A DNA stretch of 64,000 bases from Muscardinus avellanarius (GCA_963383645.1 OY726576.1:9786102-9850101), one strand, 5' to 3'. Counted from the first letter of the stretch, positions 52,291-64,000 are shown. Notes: generated from the sequence alone by a model not told the origin. Program-made: numbers and translations.

Positions 52291-53315
52291 CTAGAGTGAT
52301 ATTCTCAAACACCAGCAAGGAGAGTGAGGAATCGCAGGTTCAAGGCCAGCAGAAACACCAGAAAGCAAGACTAATCCACAAAGGAAGCAATGGGTTGGTT
52401 CCTTAAAGAAAGGAAATGACAAAGCTACAATATTCTGAGTGTTAAAAGTCCAGCCTCAAGGGGAGCGTTTTAGGATCTAAGAGTGGTTTCTCAGCTGAGC
52501 AGAGCACGGACGGTACTTCTGTTCATTTACCAATATTCAATAGACATTTATCAAACTGCACCCATAAACAAAACACTTAATTATCTATCTGTTAACAACA
52601 ATAAAGGAGACAGATTCCAGCCTTAGACTCCCCATGTGGCAGGAGAATTGACTTTGACTCCTGATCCCTGAGACAAAGTGGGGTCTGGTGTGGTGTAGAC
52701 AGCCGTCTTCCAGCAATATGCATAGTGGATTTTTAAGTTAAGCCAATATACATGCAATAAAGACAAACATCATAGCCACGGTACCAATATACCATAGCTC
52801 GTGGAACTAACAGGTTTACACGGAATTTGGCTGGAATGTTGTTGGGAGAAGATGAAAACAAATTATTTTCTGCATTAAAAAATTTGAACAATTTTGAATC
52901 ACCAAGAAAGCATTACTTCCAATCAGCTTGATATGAAGCTGAAATATCAAACTATTGAAGTTTCCTGTCACTAGGAGGGAAAGTAAGGAATGGACCACTT
53001 TCACATGAAATACTTTGAAAAGCCTTCCTGAAACAAGTTCTGATTTTTCTTTCTAAAATGTTTTATTTTTCCCATTTGACAGCAGATCTTTTTAACCCTT
53101 TGACCCAGCACCTGTGTCTCTGTTTGCTCCTTAGCAGAATTTGTACCTCCCTATCACCTTCCTATGACTCTGAAGAATAATCTTTCCAGGTGGGTTGTTT
53201 TCTTGCATCTCCAAAGCGATAGATTAGTTTGAATGTCAAAGCAACTCTTTGACTTTTAAAGAAAAAAAACCCAACAAAGTTATGGGAAATTTTTTTTCAA
53301 AAAGAAATCACTGTG
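52291..53315. other. Unique interval
   Basis: About 1 kb without recognised repeats or coding potential. Confidence 0.4.
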
Positions 53316-53520
53316 TTCATGGTGTTGGGATTGAACTGAGAGCCTCGCACACGATGGGCCTATGTTCTACCATTGAGCTACATTCCCAGCTCTTTTAAAT
53401 ATTGTATGCTGAGGCTGGATATCACTAAGTTGCCCAAGCCTGGCCTCAAACTTGCCATCCTCCTGCTGAGGCCTGCCAAGCAAATAGCTGGGAACACACA
53501 CATGTAGCACCATGCTCAGA
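53316..53520 (-). mobile_element. Old dimeric SINE, antisense
   Basis: GGTGTTGGGATTGAACTGAG, CTACCATTGAGCTACATTCC, AGTTGCCCAAGCCTGGCCTC and ACACATGTAGCACCATGC. Strongly diverged; the only dimer copy I recognise between 52 and 63.4 kb. Confidence 0.75.
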
Positions 53521-54055
53521 TGAAAACTGCTGGTTTTATACCAATTGTGGAAAGAAAGAATGAGCTTGTACATGCAACTGTACTTTTCTTCTTGCTAATA
53601 ATTTGTTTTGCTCAAAATGAAATATTCAAAATACTACATTTTAAATACACTAAAAATAGATTTCAATTTTGGTGGTGACTATGCATCCATCTTGCTACTA
53701 CACCTTACCAGAGAATTTAAGTTACAAATAAGTGTTTTACTCATCTAACACTTGAATCTTAAACAAAATATAATGCCAACACTTCTTTGACTATTTCTTC
53801 AGTAAATTTTTCAAACCAAAACAAACTGAGATCCTTTAAAACTGAACCCAGAGTACACTGGTCTTCACTAGTAACATTTGTAGAATAAAGACTTTGTGTC
53901 ATTTGGCTTTGTGGATGGAATCATTTAAATTGTAGAGGCATTTGGCCTTATATGATCACCATTATCCTATCTTAAGTTAGTTCAGAATATGCATATGGGG
54001 TCCGAGAATATTTTTCCAAATAATTTCAAGTACATCTTAACCACTCAGAATTAGC
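53521..54055. other. Unique AT-rich interval
   Basis: Nothing recognised; no ORF of interest. Confidence 0.35.
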
Positions 54056-54394
54056 CAGGACTGGTTCAGTATTTTGCAACAAAAAGGGTTTCAGATTTGA
54101 GATTTTTTTGAATTCTGGGATATGTGCATATACATAATAAGATCCTTTGGAGATGGGACCCAAGTCTAAACATAAAATTCACTTATGTTTCAGGTAAACT
54201 TTACACACAGCGCCTGGAAGTCATTTCTACACTAATTTTAGTGAATGTGTGTTTCAACTGGGACCCACCATCACCTGACCTTAGCCACAGAATTCTCCAC
54301 TCATGGCATCATGATGGCCTCAACCACTGCAGATTTTAACATTTAGATTTAGTATCTCCAATTTCAGATTGTCCAATTAGGAATGCATAACCTG
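54056..54394 (-). mobile_element. Tigger1/MER2-like DNA transposon, antisense
   Basis: TTTCAGATTTGAGATTTTTT, GGGATATGTGCATATACATA, GGAGATGGGACCCAAGTCTA, AACATAAAATTCACTTATGT, CATCACCTGACCTTAGCCAC and the terminal CAATTAGGAATGCATAACCTG (complement CAGGTTATGCATTCC, close to the CAGGTTGAGCATCC terminal repeat) are in MER2 order. No transposase remains. Confidence 0.8.
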
Positions 54395-55439
54395 TCACTT
54401 AGGCACTGTTAGTTTTTTTTTTTCTCTCAAAGAAAAATTAAACCAGAGGGCATAAAGTAAGCCTCCATCTCTCCCTGCCCATATGTTCACTCATCGTTTT
54501 TGTCTTTTAATAAAAGTGGAAGTGTTTAGGGCAGACTGGCTGTTATGTTTTACAACATAGACAACAGAGAAACTTTTAATTGGGGCAATTAATTGATATC
54601 ATGACATAGATAAATAATCAAGGCGGCAGCTGGTACATGAACCAGCTCCGCTTCCTACCTTGGGAGCTCTGGCATGCTTCCCACACCTGGCATCCTTGAC
54701 AAGGCTGAGATCTAACAGCTCCGTCTCCTGGAAGGCAAAAATGTGAAACTATTAAGCACCACACAGATATTTTTTTTCTTTGTGTAATGTCATTGACATT
54801 GGTTAAAAAAAAATATTGCTTGAGACCTGTCTGAAGATTTCTCTGCAGCTGGGACATATTTTTTTTTCTCTTTTATCATTCTCAGTTGAATTATGATGGA
54901 AACAAAAAGATCTCTAACTGCTAACCATTAATATATACTAAGTATTCTAATACACCCTGAAAGAATAAAGCATGTGACTTCAGAGCCAAGTCTATCCTCC
55001 AAATTATTCCTAAATCATGAGAAATCGGGCCTTTTTGTTCTACACTTGAAAAATAAACCTGGGAGTCTCAAATTGTAGGCGAGCATATAGGGGATGTCAG
55101 TGGGAGGACAGGATAGGGAGGAGGTTGGAAGATATGGCGCTGTCAACTCATACACACAACTAGCTCATCCAGCCGAGACAGAGAGATGGACCTCCCTCCA
55201 GCAACCCCCAGCATTTGGCACACCGACTCATGCCCCGATCTTTTTATTTATGCATTATATTTTATTGAACATGTATAATGTGTAAGTAATTCTAGGGCAT
55301 AAGGCACATAAGATGTGATTGCTTCTCTAGAATGCCATCAAATAGAGAGGTCAAAAATGTACATAGGCAAACAGGGGAGAGTGAAGTAACATTGAGTTTA
55401 AAGTTAACCGCTACAAGAGATTAAACAGAGAAAAGATAG
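54395..55439. other. Unique interval
   Basis: Poly-T at 54413-54423. No SINEs, LTRs or coding sequence recognised. Confidence 0.4.
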
Positions 55440-55580
55440 TTTTCCACTAGAGTTTCAAAGAAAAGCTTCTAGAGGAGTCATTAAGCTTGGAGAAGAGAAG
55501 AGAGGAGGAAGAAGACTCATCACAGTAAGAGGAAATCATTGAGCAAAGAACCCCAACAACAATGGACCAGAGGTTGGGGC
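55440..55580 (-). mobile_element. Possible L2-like fragment, antisense
   Basis: GAGGAGTCATTAAGCTTGGA and the AG-rich stretch after it resemble the antisense counterpart of the L2-like sequence at 47.6-48.4 kb. Weak. Confidence 0.3.
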
Positions 55581-56867
55581 TGAATCTTGAGATACTCATG
55601 GCCTTTGATCACTTAGAGACGAGCTCACTGCAGGGAAAGGGAGTAGAGAGAAGGATCAAGAAGCCCTCCAGGGTTAAGGAACAGCAAAACTGTGGGTATG
55701 GTAGCAATGTGGGAGGGGAGGCCGGGGGTTGGCAATCCTGACCACTTAGCGAAGACCTCAGAGCCACAGGGTTGGTGAAATTCATTTCACCAAGTGCCAC
55801 AGAGGATTTTGCCACAAGCCAAATAGTCTAAGGTACAAGGAGCGGAGTCGTTGCCACGTGACTCCAGATATCCAACCTATTGTTTCTGAATGAGGAGCCA
55901 GGTAGATGTAGCCATCTATACTCTTCTCCCAGAGGAGGCACGGCATCATAACTCAGCACCAATAGACCCTCTGGACAGGAGCCTCTCTAACTTCTCCTAG
56001 ACACCAAGATCCTCAATGCCATGCACCAAAATTCCCCAGCCATCCTTTTCACAGAGCTCCCCAATTCCAAATGTCTGGTGCAAAATGGTCAGAAGGTTAC
56101 AGCACGGTAAGGGTTGAATCAGAGTTGGAACACTTTCCTGGAAAGCAGACCCACACAGCAGACCCAACAGAGCACCTGACCCCAGTCCTGAAGGATGACA
56201 CATAGCCAGGAAAAATAAGGGGGGGTCTCTCCTCTTGCTCACTCCATTTTTAACCTTTCATTTTCCCCATCCTAGCAGTTCCCTTAGCCCATTCCACACT
56301 GTGTGTGACGCTGTGGAAATCCTCCAAACCCCGGACACAGGTGCACAGGAGAGGACCTTGCAGGCCGGGACTGTGCTGCTGCTGTTGCTGTAAGGCCATT
56401 CTGCCCACAGTATCGAAGGCTCCCGAGCAGGCTCAGAAAACAGTGGCCTCAGCCTGAGAACAGTGCTTCCCTCAGGCAGATGCATCCCAAGACCTCCCTG
56501 GACGAAGGGTGGAAGGAAAACCAGACTGGAGGAAGCTGAGCATCTGGTGCCATCTCTACATTGCCACAGCAGCAACCACCAAACCATTTGCCGGAAGAGG
56601 GGTCAGGAAGGGAACCGAGCTTGACGATATGTAATCTTGCAGATGGGGGTTGAGTGGAGATTTGAGAGCAAGGAGACAAAACAAAAGTGCACAACAGGAA
56701 GAGAGAGATGGGAAAGCTAATCCAGAGGGAGAATGAGGCAGAAGAAGGAGGGATCATAAACTGCACTGGGATTTCTGTGCTTCTCACAAGGACTTGCAAA
56801 TCTGGGCAAATGTGAGTGTATTTTGGAGACACTGGTCTGGGAGGCTTATCCAAGTGAAAGTGCCAAT
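55581..56867. other. Mixed-composition unique interval
   Basis: Higher G+C than the surroundings (e.g. GGGAGGGGAGGCCGGGGGTT, GAGAGGACCTTGCAGGCCGG). Minus-strand ORFs of 109 and 134 codons overlap each other in different frames at 56258-56853, without recognisable domains or clear exon borders. No repeat family recognised. Could contain regulatory DNA or an unrecognised old repeat. Confidence 0.4.
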
Positions 56868-56990
56868 CATTAATTCACTTGGGCATTATTTATTGAGTGC
56901 TGGCAATATTTCAGGTCTAGGCTAGTACTGAGGAGTAGACCACAAAATGCAAAAACAGGTTCTTCATTTTGAGGAATTCAAACCAATTCT
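56868..56990 (-). mobile_element. L2 3' end, antisense
   Basis: CATTAATTCACTTGGGCATT, ATTTATTGAGTGCTGGCAAT, ATTTCAGGTCTAGGCTAGTA and AACAGGTTCTTCATTTTGAG match the antisense L2 3' terminus in order. Confidence 0.65.
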
Positions 56991-58146
56991 TATTCTTGGA
57001 AGGAGGCATTTCATTGTGCTTTGGATATGGGCTAAGGAGTTTAGGAGTCTTGTAGACTTGTGTGGGAAGAGGAGACAGGTAGTTTCAAAGAGGAGGAAAA
57101 GCAGGCACACATGCACAGAGGCAGGAATTGTGTGCAGGAAACCACCAGCACTCCTTTTGTGCAGCAGAGAGGCAGGCAAAGCAGTAACAGGTCAGCCTCA
57201 TACTTATTGGTCATCACACGACTGTTCTTTTTCTCATTATTCATAAATCACTAACATACATGTGATTTACTTTTTCATATATGTTACTTGATGCTTTACA
57301 TACACAGAGAATAAAAACATTGCATATACACATAATATCAACATCATTTTTTATTCAAGAATATTCCTCCCAATGGAACAAACAACAGACACAAACAGAA
57401 CACACAAAGCCCAAACTGAGTTCACAAAGAACCTACATCTTAGCAGGCATCATTACACAGACTTTTGCATTGCGGGTAATGAACAGTGTTTTCCACTTTC
57501 AGCTCCAGGGGAAGCGTTTATACCCAAAGCCACAGAGGGCTAGTTACTGCCAGCTGCCCTAGGGATTCATTCTGATACAGCAGGACTAAGAAATTTCTCT
57601 CACCCACATGGAAAATCGTGTGTGCAGGCAAACCGCCACAGGGCACCATTGATGTGGGTAATGTGGCATGGGAAAGACCCAGGTGGAAAAGCTGTTCATA
57701 GACTCATTCCGCTAGAAAGTAATGATTAAAATAGCATCTCCCACTTCTATTAACACGCAAGAGGCACCCCTCTGAGGCTTAACTACATCTTTTTCTCTCA
57801 TCTACTAAGAAGAAAATGGGAACCCAATGCATTGGATGGCAAAAATGTTACTTGTGTCATTAAAACTTTTTCTAGGTTAATTTTCCTCAATAGTTTCACC
57901 AACCCATTCTCGTTACTACAGAAGAGCAAAATGGCCCCTTTCTCAGATCATTTAAGCACGACCCTTTCCCAACTTTGTGGAATTCCCTTTGCTCTCTCCT
58001 TTAACACAGAGAAGCCATGTGATATACGTGAACAGGAAACCTAGCAGAAGTAAAAGCCCTGACGTTAACTGTCATGATTCGGCCAGTAATTTTCCCGTGC
58101 TGAACAGCAGTTGTATTATCTATTACATGAAGAAGATACTACCTTC
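56991..58146. other. Unique interval
   Basis: More than 1.1 kb with no recognised repeat or gene. ORFs of 60-99 codons in several frames show no domains. Confidence 0.4.
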
Positions 58147-58345
58147 CATACCAATGGTTCTCAACATGAACCTCCATCAGGGTTTTCTGGAAGGCTCCTT
58201 ATGACACAGATTAGCTAGAGGCCTCCAAACAGAGTTTCTGGTCCAGTGACTCTGAGGCAGGTTTGCAAATCTGCATCTCCAACAAACCTCCACGTGATGC
58301 TGATTCTGCTGTTTCAAGGACCACACTTAGAGAATGCTAACAGAC
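58147..58345 (+). mobile_element. MER5A-like hAT-Charlie element, near full length
   Basis: CCAATGGTTCTCAACATGAA, CCATCAGGGTTTTCTGGAAG, CAGAGTTTCTGGTCCAGTGA, AATCTGCATCTCCAACAAAC, CACGTGATGCTGATTCTGCT and GACCACACTTAGAGAATGCT. Both terminal regions survive (CAGTGGTTCTCAA type). Confidence 0.88.
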
Positions 58346-59804
58346 ACGCACTTATAAGGCTGTTGCTATAAGACCTTTTAAGGGACCAAGACTAAAACTA
58401 TACAACACTCACATATTATATGAAGACTCTATAGCTGTCATTTCGTTCCACAGGAGATTGTTAAAAATATCAGACTTACTGAATATAACAGTGTGTTGCT
58501 GGTAAATGATATAGGCCTGAATTTTATTTCACTGAAGAAAAATAGCACCAAATTCTATTTTAAAAAGTTCTCGTATTAAATTTTACCTTATACAAATAAG
58601 TGTGTATAAGTGTTCAGAAATTCAAGCAATCATTGCAATTGTTTTATGTTAGCTGAAATGAATTATACTTCAAAACATTAGAAATGTCTTCAGAAAGGTA
58701 GAAGGAAATTCGCTTCCTGTAATCTCTAAGCTCATACAACAATAGAAAAGGAATTTGGGGTGCCAAAACACGGGTATCTTGCCTGGAGAAGTAAAAGAAG
58801 AGAGTAGAATTAGAACGCTTTATTTCAGGCCCCAAACACCTGCAAAGATGGGAGGTCACACTCATAGGAACCCTGATACATGTCCTGCAGTGTTTGCCAT
58901 CTTCCTTTGGAAGAATTAAAAAAAAAAAGTAAATTAGCAGTAATCAAGGGTTTGGGCAGATGGCATTTTATATTTTTTTATTCTGAATGACTGATGAGAA
59001 AACAGACACCTGCCAGCTAAGAAAAGCCTGAGTGGTCTCTAACGTTCACTATCTAGCAGAAAGATTCAGTCTATCAGCCTCAAACCTACTGATGGTAGAT
59101 GAGCCATGAAATCCTCTGCAAACTCAGGAAAGAATACAATTTAAATCTCAGCTTTTTCCAGAATACCAATTTCTGTGCATTGTTACCAAATTCCATTAGT
59201 CACCCAATATAATAACGTGCTTCAAGTTCACACAATATATAATCAGAGCAGCAATTACAGTCACGAGCATTTCACACAGAAGATATTAATGGCTGGGTGT
59301 GAGTGGTCTGGTGTGATTATGTATACCTCTGCATGTGGTATGTTCATTAATTTGTTCAACCTCAATGTACCCAAAGTAGAATACTTTAATGTATTTTTGA
59401 TTGCCGAACACCCTTAGAATGCACAATTAAAAAAACCAATTTAGAGTTCTTTAATGAAAGGGTTTTAATTTAAAGAGAAGCAGATGGACTTAGACTCAAA
59501 TCTTTGCTTCTTCATTTTATTGTTTTTCTTGTGTGTAGGGGGGTGAAACAGTGCAAAAACTGTGCAGTGTAACTCTGGAAAAAAAAATCCTGCACTGTGT
59601 CTACAGGGTCTCTCATTTCCTTTGTTCCCCAGGCATGACTTTTGTCTTTTTTCCCCAACCTGCAATGAAGACTCAGTATAATAACACCAATGGAAATGAG
59701 ATGCGCCAGTCATCAATAACCACCGCAGCAGAGGACAGAGGAAGGTGACACATCTGGATTTCTTTATTTAAACACACTTAGCTCTAATGTAATGCAAATT
59801 TCTT
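58346..59804. other. Unique interval
   Basis: Nothing recognised in about 1.4 kb. CA-poor, AT-rich; ORFs of 60-83 codons without domains. Confidence 0.4.
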
Positions 59805-59985
59805 AAAGCTTGGAGGCAAGAAATCTGAGTCCTTTCTTGGAAGTATCACTTGTTATCAATGCAGTATTAAGCAAGTTACTACAGATGTTTGTGTTTGCCT
59901 GGTAGCCTCATCTGTCAAACACAGATGCAGATGCCAGCAACGTCGTCCTTATTGGTTTGCTGCTAAATCAACTGAGACATTAGAC
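59805..59985 (+). mobile_element. MIR, sense
   Basis: GAAATCTGAGTCCTTTCTTG, AAGCAAGTTACTACAGATGT, GGTAGCCTCATCTGTCAAAC and TAAATCAACTGAGACATTAG follow sense MIR including the core (GCAAGTTACTTAACCTC ... CTCATCTGTAAAAT). Confidence 0.6.
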
Positions 59986-61409
59986 TCAGATCCCCACTTA
60001 GGAAGGAAGGAGCAACACAGACAGATGAATCCCTATGCTTGTAACTCTTCCCATTCCAAGCAGAAGGAAGAAGAAGGTAGAAATGTTGAAAGTTGATAGA
60101 TCTAGAAGAGAAATAGAGAATACTAATGAACCAAAGGAAAAAGACTTGGAAACCTAGAAATGTATAGATATTTCCTGGAGCTGTGAAGCCTAAGTAAGAG
60201 AAGCAACTTCTAGCAAAAAGGGACTCCACTGTATCTCACACACAAACACAAAATAAGAGTAACATTTTAAGAGGAAAAAAAACACCCTAAGACATGAACT
60301 ACCTACTGACATGGGGTTCTTGGGCTTGCTCATAAATATTTTGACAACAATGCCTTGCTCTTTCATCTCCTTTGTGATTAACAAAGGGCCCAGCATATGA
60401 GCTATATTCTGTCACAGTTTATGGGAAGAATGACACCCTGCTGAAGATAGTAGGTGCTATCTAACTTTGGCTCTAATAAGAACACAGTATAAAATGTAAT
60501 CAAATTCACCTTTTACTCAGAAAACAAACCAGTGCCTAATTGTTATAAGCAGACGAGAGACATAAAAAGTTGTGTGACACAGTAATGTGGATTGTCTACC
60601 ACCCTATCAGGTTCCCTTAAGTGTAAAAGAATAAGTGGTGGTGGGGAGAGAAGGACTGAATGCCCTTGGATATCAGCTGACCTATTTCTGAGTCTGAAAT
60701 GCTACCCCTGGTCCTGCTTCCAAATTTTTGTCTCAATGGCACTAGCAGGTATGTAGTCCATGTGGCAGATAATGTGGCAAGTGATTTTCATCTGTCTTTT
60801 CTTCCCTTCCTTCCTTCTTTATCCCATTAGCTTCCCTCCAGAGTTAAGGAATCTATCAGGGCCTGGAACTCATGCATTCTTCCAAAGCCAAGATTAATAT
60901 ACAGGAAGAAACAACCAAAAAGCCAGGTATTACCACCTAACACACTTTTAATTTGAATAGACTGCTCAGCGTGGCACTGATGATTCCACTGTGTGGAAAA
61001 GAGAGGTCAGGAAAAAAGGGTGAAACCTGGACAAATAGAAGGCAACTGGAGTGGCTATTTTATAATGTCTATGGCCAAGGGGGGTTGTGAGGAAGAAAAG
61101 GCTTTGCAAAACTCACCATCCCATTCTTTTCATTAATGAAATTTTCCTGACCACTTGCAATGCAGCTGACACTTAGTTGAATCCTGGCGCCCAAATAGAA
61201 GTCCAATGGTGGCCCTCATGGTGAAGACACATTGCGAGTTGGATACGGCTTCAGCAAGTGTCAGTGCTCACCCAGGTGAATGAGTAGAGTGAGGGTGTAG
61301 GGTCCTGCGAGAGTTGTCACAGGCAGAGAAGTCTCTTTGAGAAAAATGACAGAGCTTATTTTATGAATAGAACAGCAGCAAAGGGAATAGGGGAATGGGT
61401 AAGAATGCC
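59986..61409. other. Unique interval
   Basis: No SINE, LTR or coding region recognised over 1.4 kb. Confidence 0.4.
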
Positions 61410-61411
61410 TG

Positions 61412-61500
61412 GGAAGAGGAGAGGAGAGGAGAGGAGAAGAGAGGAGAGGAGAGGAGAGGAGAGGTTGAGGAGGGGAGGGGAAAGGAGAGAAGAGGGGAGG
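61412..61500. repeat. (GGAGA)n purine repeat
   Basis: GAGGAGAGGAGAGGAGAGGA-type pentanucleotide units decaying to GGGGAGGGGAAAGGAGAGAA. The minus-strand Ser/Leu-rich ORF over it is an artefact. Confidence 0.95.
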
Positions 61501-61609
61501 GCTGCCTGAAGGTCCTGGAGGGACTGGGACACATATAAATCAGTAGGCATTTTGGTTAATATCTAACCACATGTAGAAAGCTTCAGGATTTGTCTATATT
61601 CTAAAAGCA

Positions 61610-61865
61610 ATCAACACTGCTGCAATATTTTGAGTAAGAGGCTGACAGGCCCAGATCTTCACTTAAAATAGATCACTTCTGCCTCAAAATACACCACATG
61701 GTTAAGACTTAACAGAAGTTTAGAGATCTAGAGTAGGCAGAAACAGAGGAACTACAAGGAAGCAATAAAGAAGCATTGTAGGAGGCAGGAGATGCACAAG
61801 GGTTTCTTGTGTCATGGAAGCTAAGAAAAAGCACACCCAAGAGGAGGCAGTAGTTGCCACTGTCA
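61610..61865 (-). mobile_element. L2-like LINE fragment, antisense
   Basis: GATCTTCACTTAAAATAGAT, CACTTCTGCCTCAAAATACA, GCAGAAACAGAGGAACTACA and TTGCCACTGTCAAAGCTG recall the antisense of the L2-like element at 47.6-48.4 kb (GATCTGACTTA...GGATCACTCTGGC). Confidence 0.45.
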
Positions 61866-61929
61866 AAGCTGTTAGAAATGAGTTTTATATTGTTGTTTCA
61901 TTTTGTTTATTCTGTTTTTTCTCCTTGTC

Positions 61930-62015
61930 TTTTGTTTTTTGCAGTGCTGGGGATTGAACCCAGTCCTCATACATGCTAGGTAGGTGCGCTATTGCTGAAC
62001 GATACTCCTAAGCTA
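61930..62015 (-). mobile_element. ID-like monomer, antisense
   Basis: TTTGTTTTTTGCAGTGCTGG, GGATTGAACCCAGTCCTCAT, ACATGCTAGGTAGGTGCGCT and GAACGATACTCCTAAGC. Tail and tRNA-like boxes are clear. Confidence 0.85.
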
Positions 62016-62109
62016 TGCAGTTGGAGATTTGAGTGAAAACAATAAAAACTGGGGAAAAAAAAGTATCATGATAGGATGAAAGGCTTCAACCACTTAAGGA
62101 AGCAAAGTC

Positions 62110-62230
62110 AAGCAGTATGATAGTAATAACAACAGCAATAGTATTCAAAACTATTACCAGTAGAAACCGACACTGTGCTAAGAATTGCAAGAGATAATCT
62201 CTAACATCCCCTAGCCCTCTCATGACTGCA
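62110..62230 (-). mobile_element. MIR-like fragment, antisense
   Basis: ATAGTAATAACAACAGCAAT, CGACACTGTGCTAAGAATTG and AGATAATCTCTAACATCCCC match the antisense MIR 3' part (GCACTGTGCTAAGCGCTT...TTATCTC). Confidence 0.55.
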
Positions 62231-62344
62231 GCATCAGTATTCCAGTCCTTCCTTCTGCAGATCAAAGAGCTATCAGAAGGCAAATGACTGCTGTTGGGCA
62301 GCTGAGCAAGTCCATCACAAATGACAACATCTTGCCTCCTGCAG

Positions 62345-62905
62345 TGGGCAGAATTCTAAGATGACCATAAGGCTTCCTGCCCCTGTGGTATCTATGCCTT
62401 AGAAAATCTCCTTTCTTTGAGCACAAACAGGACCAGCAACTTGTATCTAACCAACTGAATATGGGCACGGTGACAGGTTATAGGTGCCGTGATTACCTTA
62501 TGTAATATAGCAAGGGTCAAGGGAACTTTGTGGGTGTTATTCAGATTCCCAATCAGAGGACTTAATCAAGAGAAAAATATCCTGGATGAATTTTTTCAAA
62601 AGAGGATCTAGGAGCAAAAGCCTGGAAGCAGCAGAGACTCAACCCCCATGGCTATGTGGTGAGCTGCCCAGGGAAAGCCTGTTCCCTAGAAGCTCAAGGC
62701 ATTAAACTCTGTGGACAGTTTGGGAGAGGAGCCAGAGCTCCAGGTGAGAGCACAGCCCTGAAGGCACCTGCACCGCAGCTTGTGAAACCTGAACAAGGGA
62801 GACTGAGACTGAGACCCAGTAAAACTGAGAGCTAATACCTATCTGCTGTTTTAAGCCGCTAAATTGGTGGCAACTTGAAATGAAGCAACAGATAACTGAC
62901 ACACT
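62345..62905 (+). mobile_element. MLT1/ERVL-type LTR, sense
   Basis: GGGCAGAATTCTAAGATGAC, CCTGCCCCTGTGGTATCTAT, GTGATTACCTTATGTAATAT, GGACTTAATCAAGAGAAAAA, TCCTGGATGAATTTTTTCAA, TGCTGTTTTAAGCCGCTAAA and GAAGCAACAGATAACTGACA occur in the order of an old ERVL-related mammalian LTR. A nearly complete solo LTR. Confidence 0.8.
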
Positions 62906-63434
62906 GCCCTATTGTTTCTAAGCTCTAATGCATTTAATTAAAAAAGGAATGTGGATGAATTCCCATACCTTGGCACCCTACCTACAATAAAAATGACTGC
63001 AGGGCCATCACCATTATTGAGTGTGCCCAACCAGAAAGAATGGCTATCAAAGAGGCATGATGTTTGAAGCTGGAAGAGATCACAAACGGGAAAACAGGAT
63101 CCCAGAGAAAATGCGTCAGTTGCCCCAGGCCACCTAGACCAGTGCAGACTAGAACAATAATCCATGTAATCCCCAATTTATTTATTTTTTTCTTAAAGTA
63201 CCAGAAGTATTGAGTAATATCAATGAAAATAAAACCCATTCGAATCTTTGTTCACGTACAAGAAAAAAACATAATGGTAATCACACAACACTGGTTTTCA
63301 AAGGTTTTGTCTGTACAGGCAATGTACTGTACATCAGCATCTATCAACTTAGTTTGTAAGTCACCACATGGGATAGTTTAGACTATGGTTGTATAATAGC
63401 CATTTTTTTTATTATTATTACTTCTCTCTTCAGC
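62906..63434. other. Unique interval
   Basis: No repeat family recognised. Two overlapping minus-strand ORFs (75 and 85 codons) in different frames, no domains. Confidence 0.4.
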
Positions 63435-63445
63435 AACCTGAGAAA

Positions 63446-63664
63446 AAAATTTTTTTTTTTTTTCAGGACTAGGGATGTAACCCAGGAGCATTCTATCTCC
63501 AAGCTACAACCCATGTCCTCTTTTTTATTCTTTATTTTTGAAACAGGGTCTCACTAAGTTTCATAGGGCCTCACTTTGTAGCTGAGGCTGTTCACGAACC
63601 GCGATCCTCCTCTCTCAGCCTCCCAAATGCTGGGATTACAAAAGTGCGCTACCATGCCCTGCTG
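63446..63664 (-). mobile_element. Dimeric SINE, long subfamily, antisense
   Basis: TSD AACCTGAGAAA at 63435-63445 and 63666-63676. GGACTAGGGATGTAACCCAG, GAAACAGGGTCTCACTAAGT, GCTGTTCACGAACCGCGATC and AAGTGCGCTACCATGCCC. Confidence 0.93.
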
Positions 63665-63676
63665 GAACCTGAGAAA

Positions 63677-64000
63677 TTTTTATATACTCATATAAGAATA
63701 AAATATGTTCAAGTTGAAAGTTATATGCAGCAAAACATAAAGCTATGTCCTTAGCTTTATTGAGACATAAAATTAATAAAAGTTAATTGTAATATTTATA
63801 GTCTAGCTGGATGCATCTATGAATCTGAGGGAGAAAATTACCAGACCGGATTTGTGGATTCTTGCACACATTATAATAGAAATATCTTTTAACAACTTTT
63901 AAAAAATGATGAGGGCAAACCAGGTGAAGTTTTAAATGATAGTAATCATTGACATCATTTTTATTTTATTTAATTTACCTTCTAACAAACCGAGAAAGTA
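63677..64000. other. AT-rich unique sequence to window end
   Basis: No feature recognised in the last 320 bp. Confidence 0.4.

Noticed and set aside
56258..56853. Two overlapping minus-strand ORFs of 109 and 134 codons
   Set aside because: Different frames, no domains, no start or splice context; plausible by chance in moderately GC-rich DNA.
1..64000. CRISPR array, operon, bacterial or phage system
   Set aside because: No regularly spaced repeats; SINE, LTR and L1 content identifies mammalian nuclear DNA.

Overview
This window is mammalian nuclear DNA that is intergenic or deeply intronic. I found no host protein-coding exon, tRNA, rRNA or snRNA gene, CRISPR array or prokaryotic feature. 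The longest open reading frame, about 1.3 kb, belongs to a LINE-1 ORF2 fragment; every other ORF I examined is a repeat, a low-complexity translation or a short chance ORF.

Organism. The commonest repeat is a dimeric SINE. Its left half is B1/7SL-like (GTGGTGGCGCACGC as A box, GGTTCGAA as B box) and its right half is derived from an ID/tRNA-like unit ending in CCCCAGTACC plus an A-rich tail. This is the B1-dID/MEN architecture known from squirrel-related rodents, dormice and some allies. Together with ID monomers and MaLR LTRs this points to a rodent outside the mouse-rat group. I infer a dormouse, squirrel or related lineage and cannot name the species. Several SINEs have target-site duplications of 11-19 bp that are perfect or nearly so, and are therefore young.

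Layout. 1-13 kb: ancient Tigger DNA transposons (1.5-2.2 and 5.6-6.2 kb), MaLR LTRs, MER5-like and L2/MIR fossils, and a CCT/CT compound microsatellite. 13-24 kb: a sense MaLR LTR, a long GGA polypurine tract beside a small GC-rich patch, a possible ERV LTR (17.1-17.5 kb), and a 46-bp sequence present both inside an LTR and 1.67 kb away. 24.9-26.2 kb: an uninterrupted L1 ORF2 reverse-transcriptase fragment lacking both ends, then two SINEs sharing one target site. 28.9-36 kb: old sense-strand L1 elements broken into pieces by nested LTRs and SINEs. 37-52 kb: SINE-rich, with nested LTRs at 41.7-42.7 kb, an L1/L2 block at 47-48.5 kb and a SINE inside a SINE at 51.5-51.9 kb. 52-63 kb: almost SINE-free, more mixed in composition, with only old fossils (Tigger1/MER2-like, MER5-like, MIR, L2, an MLT1-like LTR). 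The last two intervals hold the best candidates for conserved noncoding DNA.

No gene system operates here. What can be read is a stratigraphy: MIR/L2 oldest, then DNA transposons and MLT1-like LTRs, then L1M and MaLR elements, then the dimeric SINE, whose short-form subfamily looks youngest, and the open L1 fragment. Family names come from remembered consensus patterns, not from a database search; boundaries of old elements are approximate to tens of bases.
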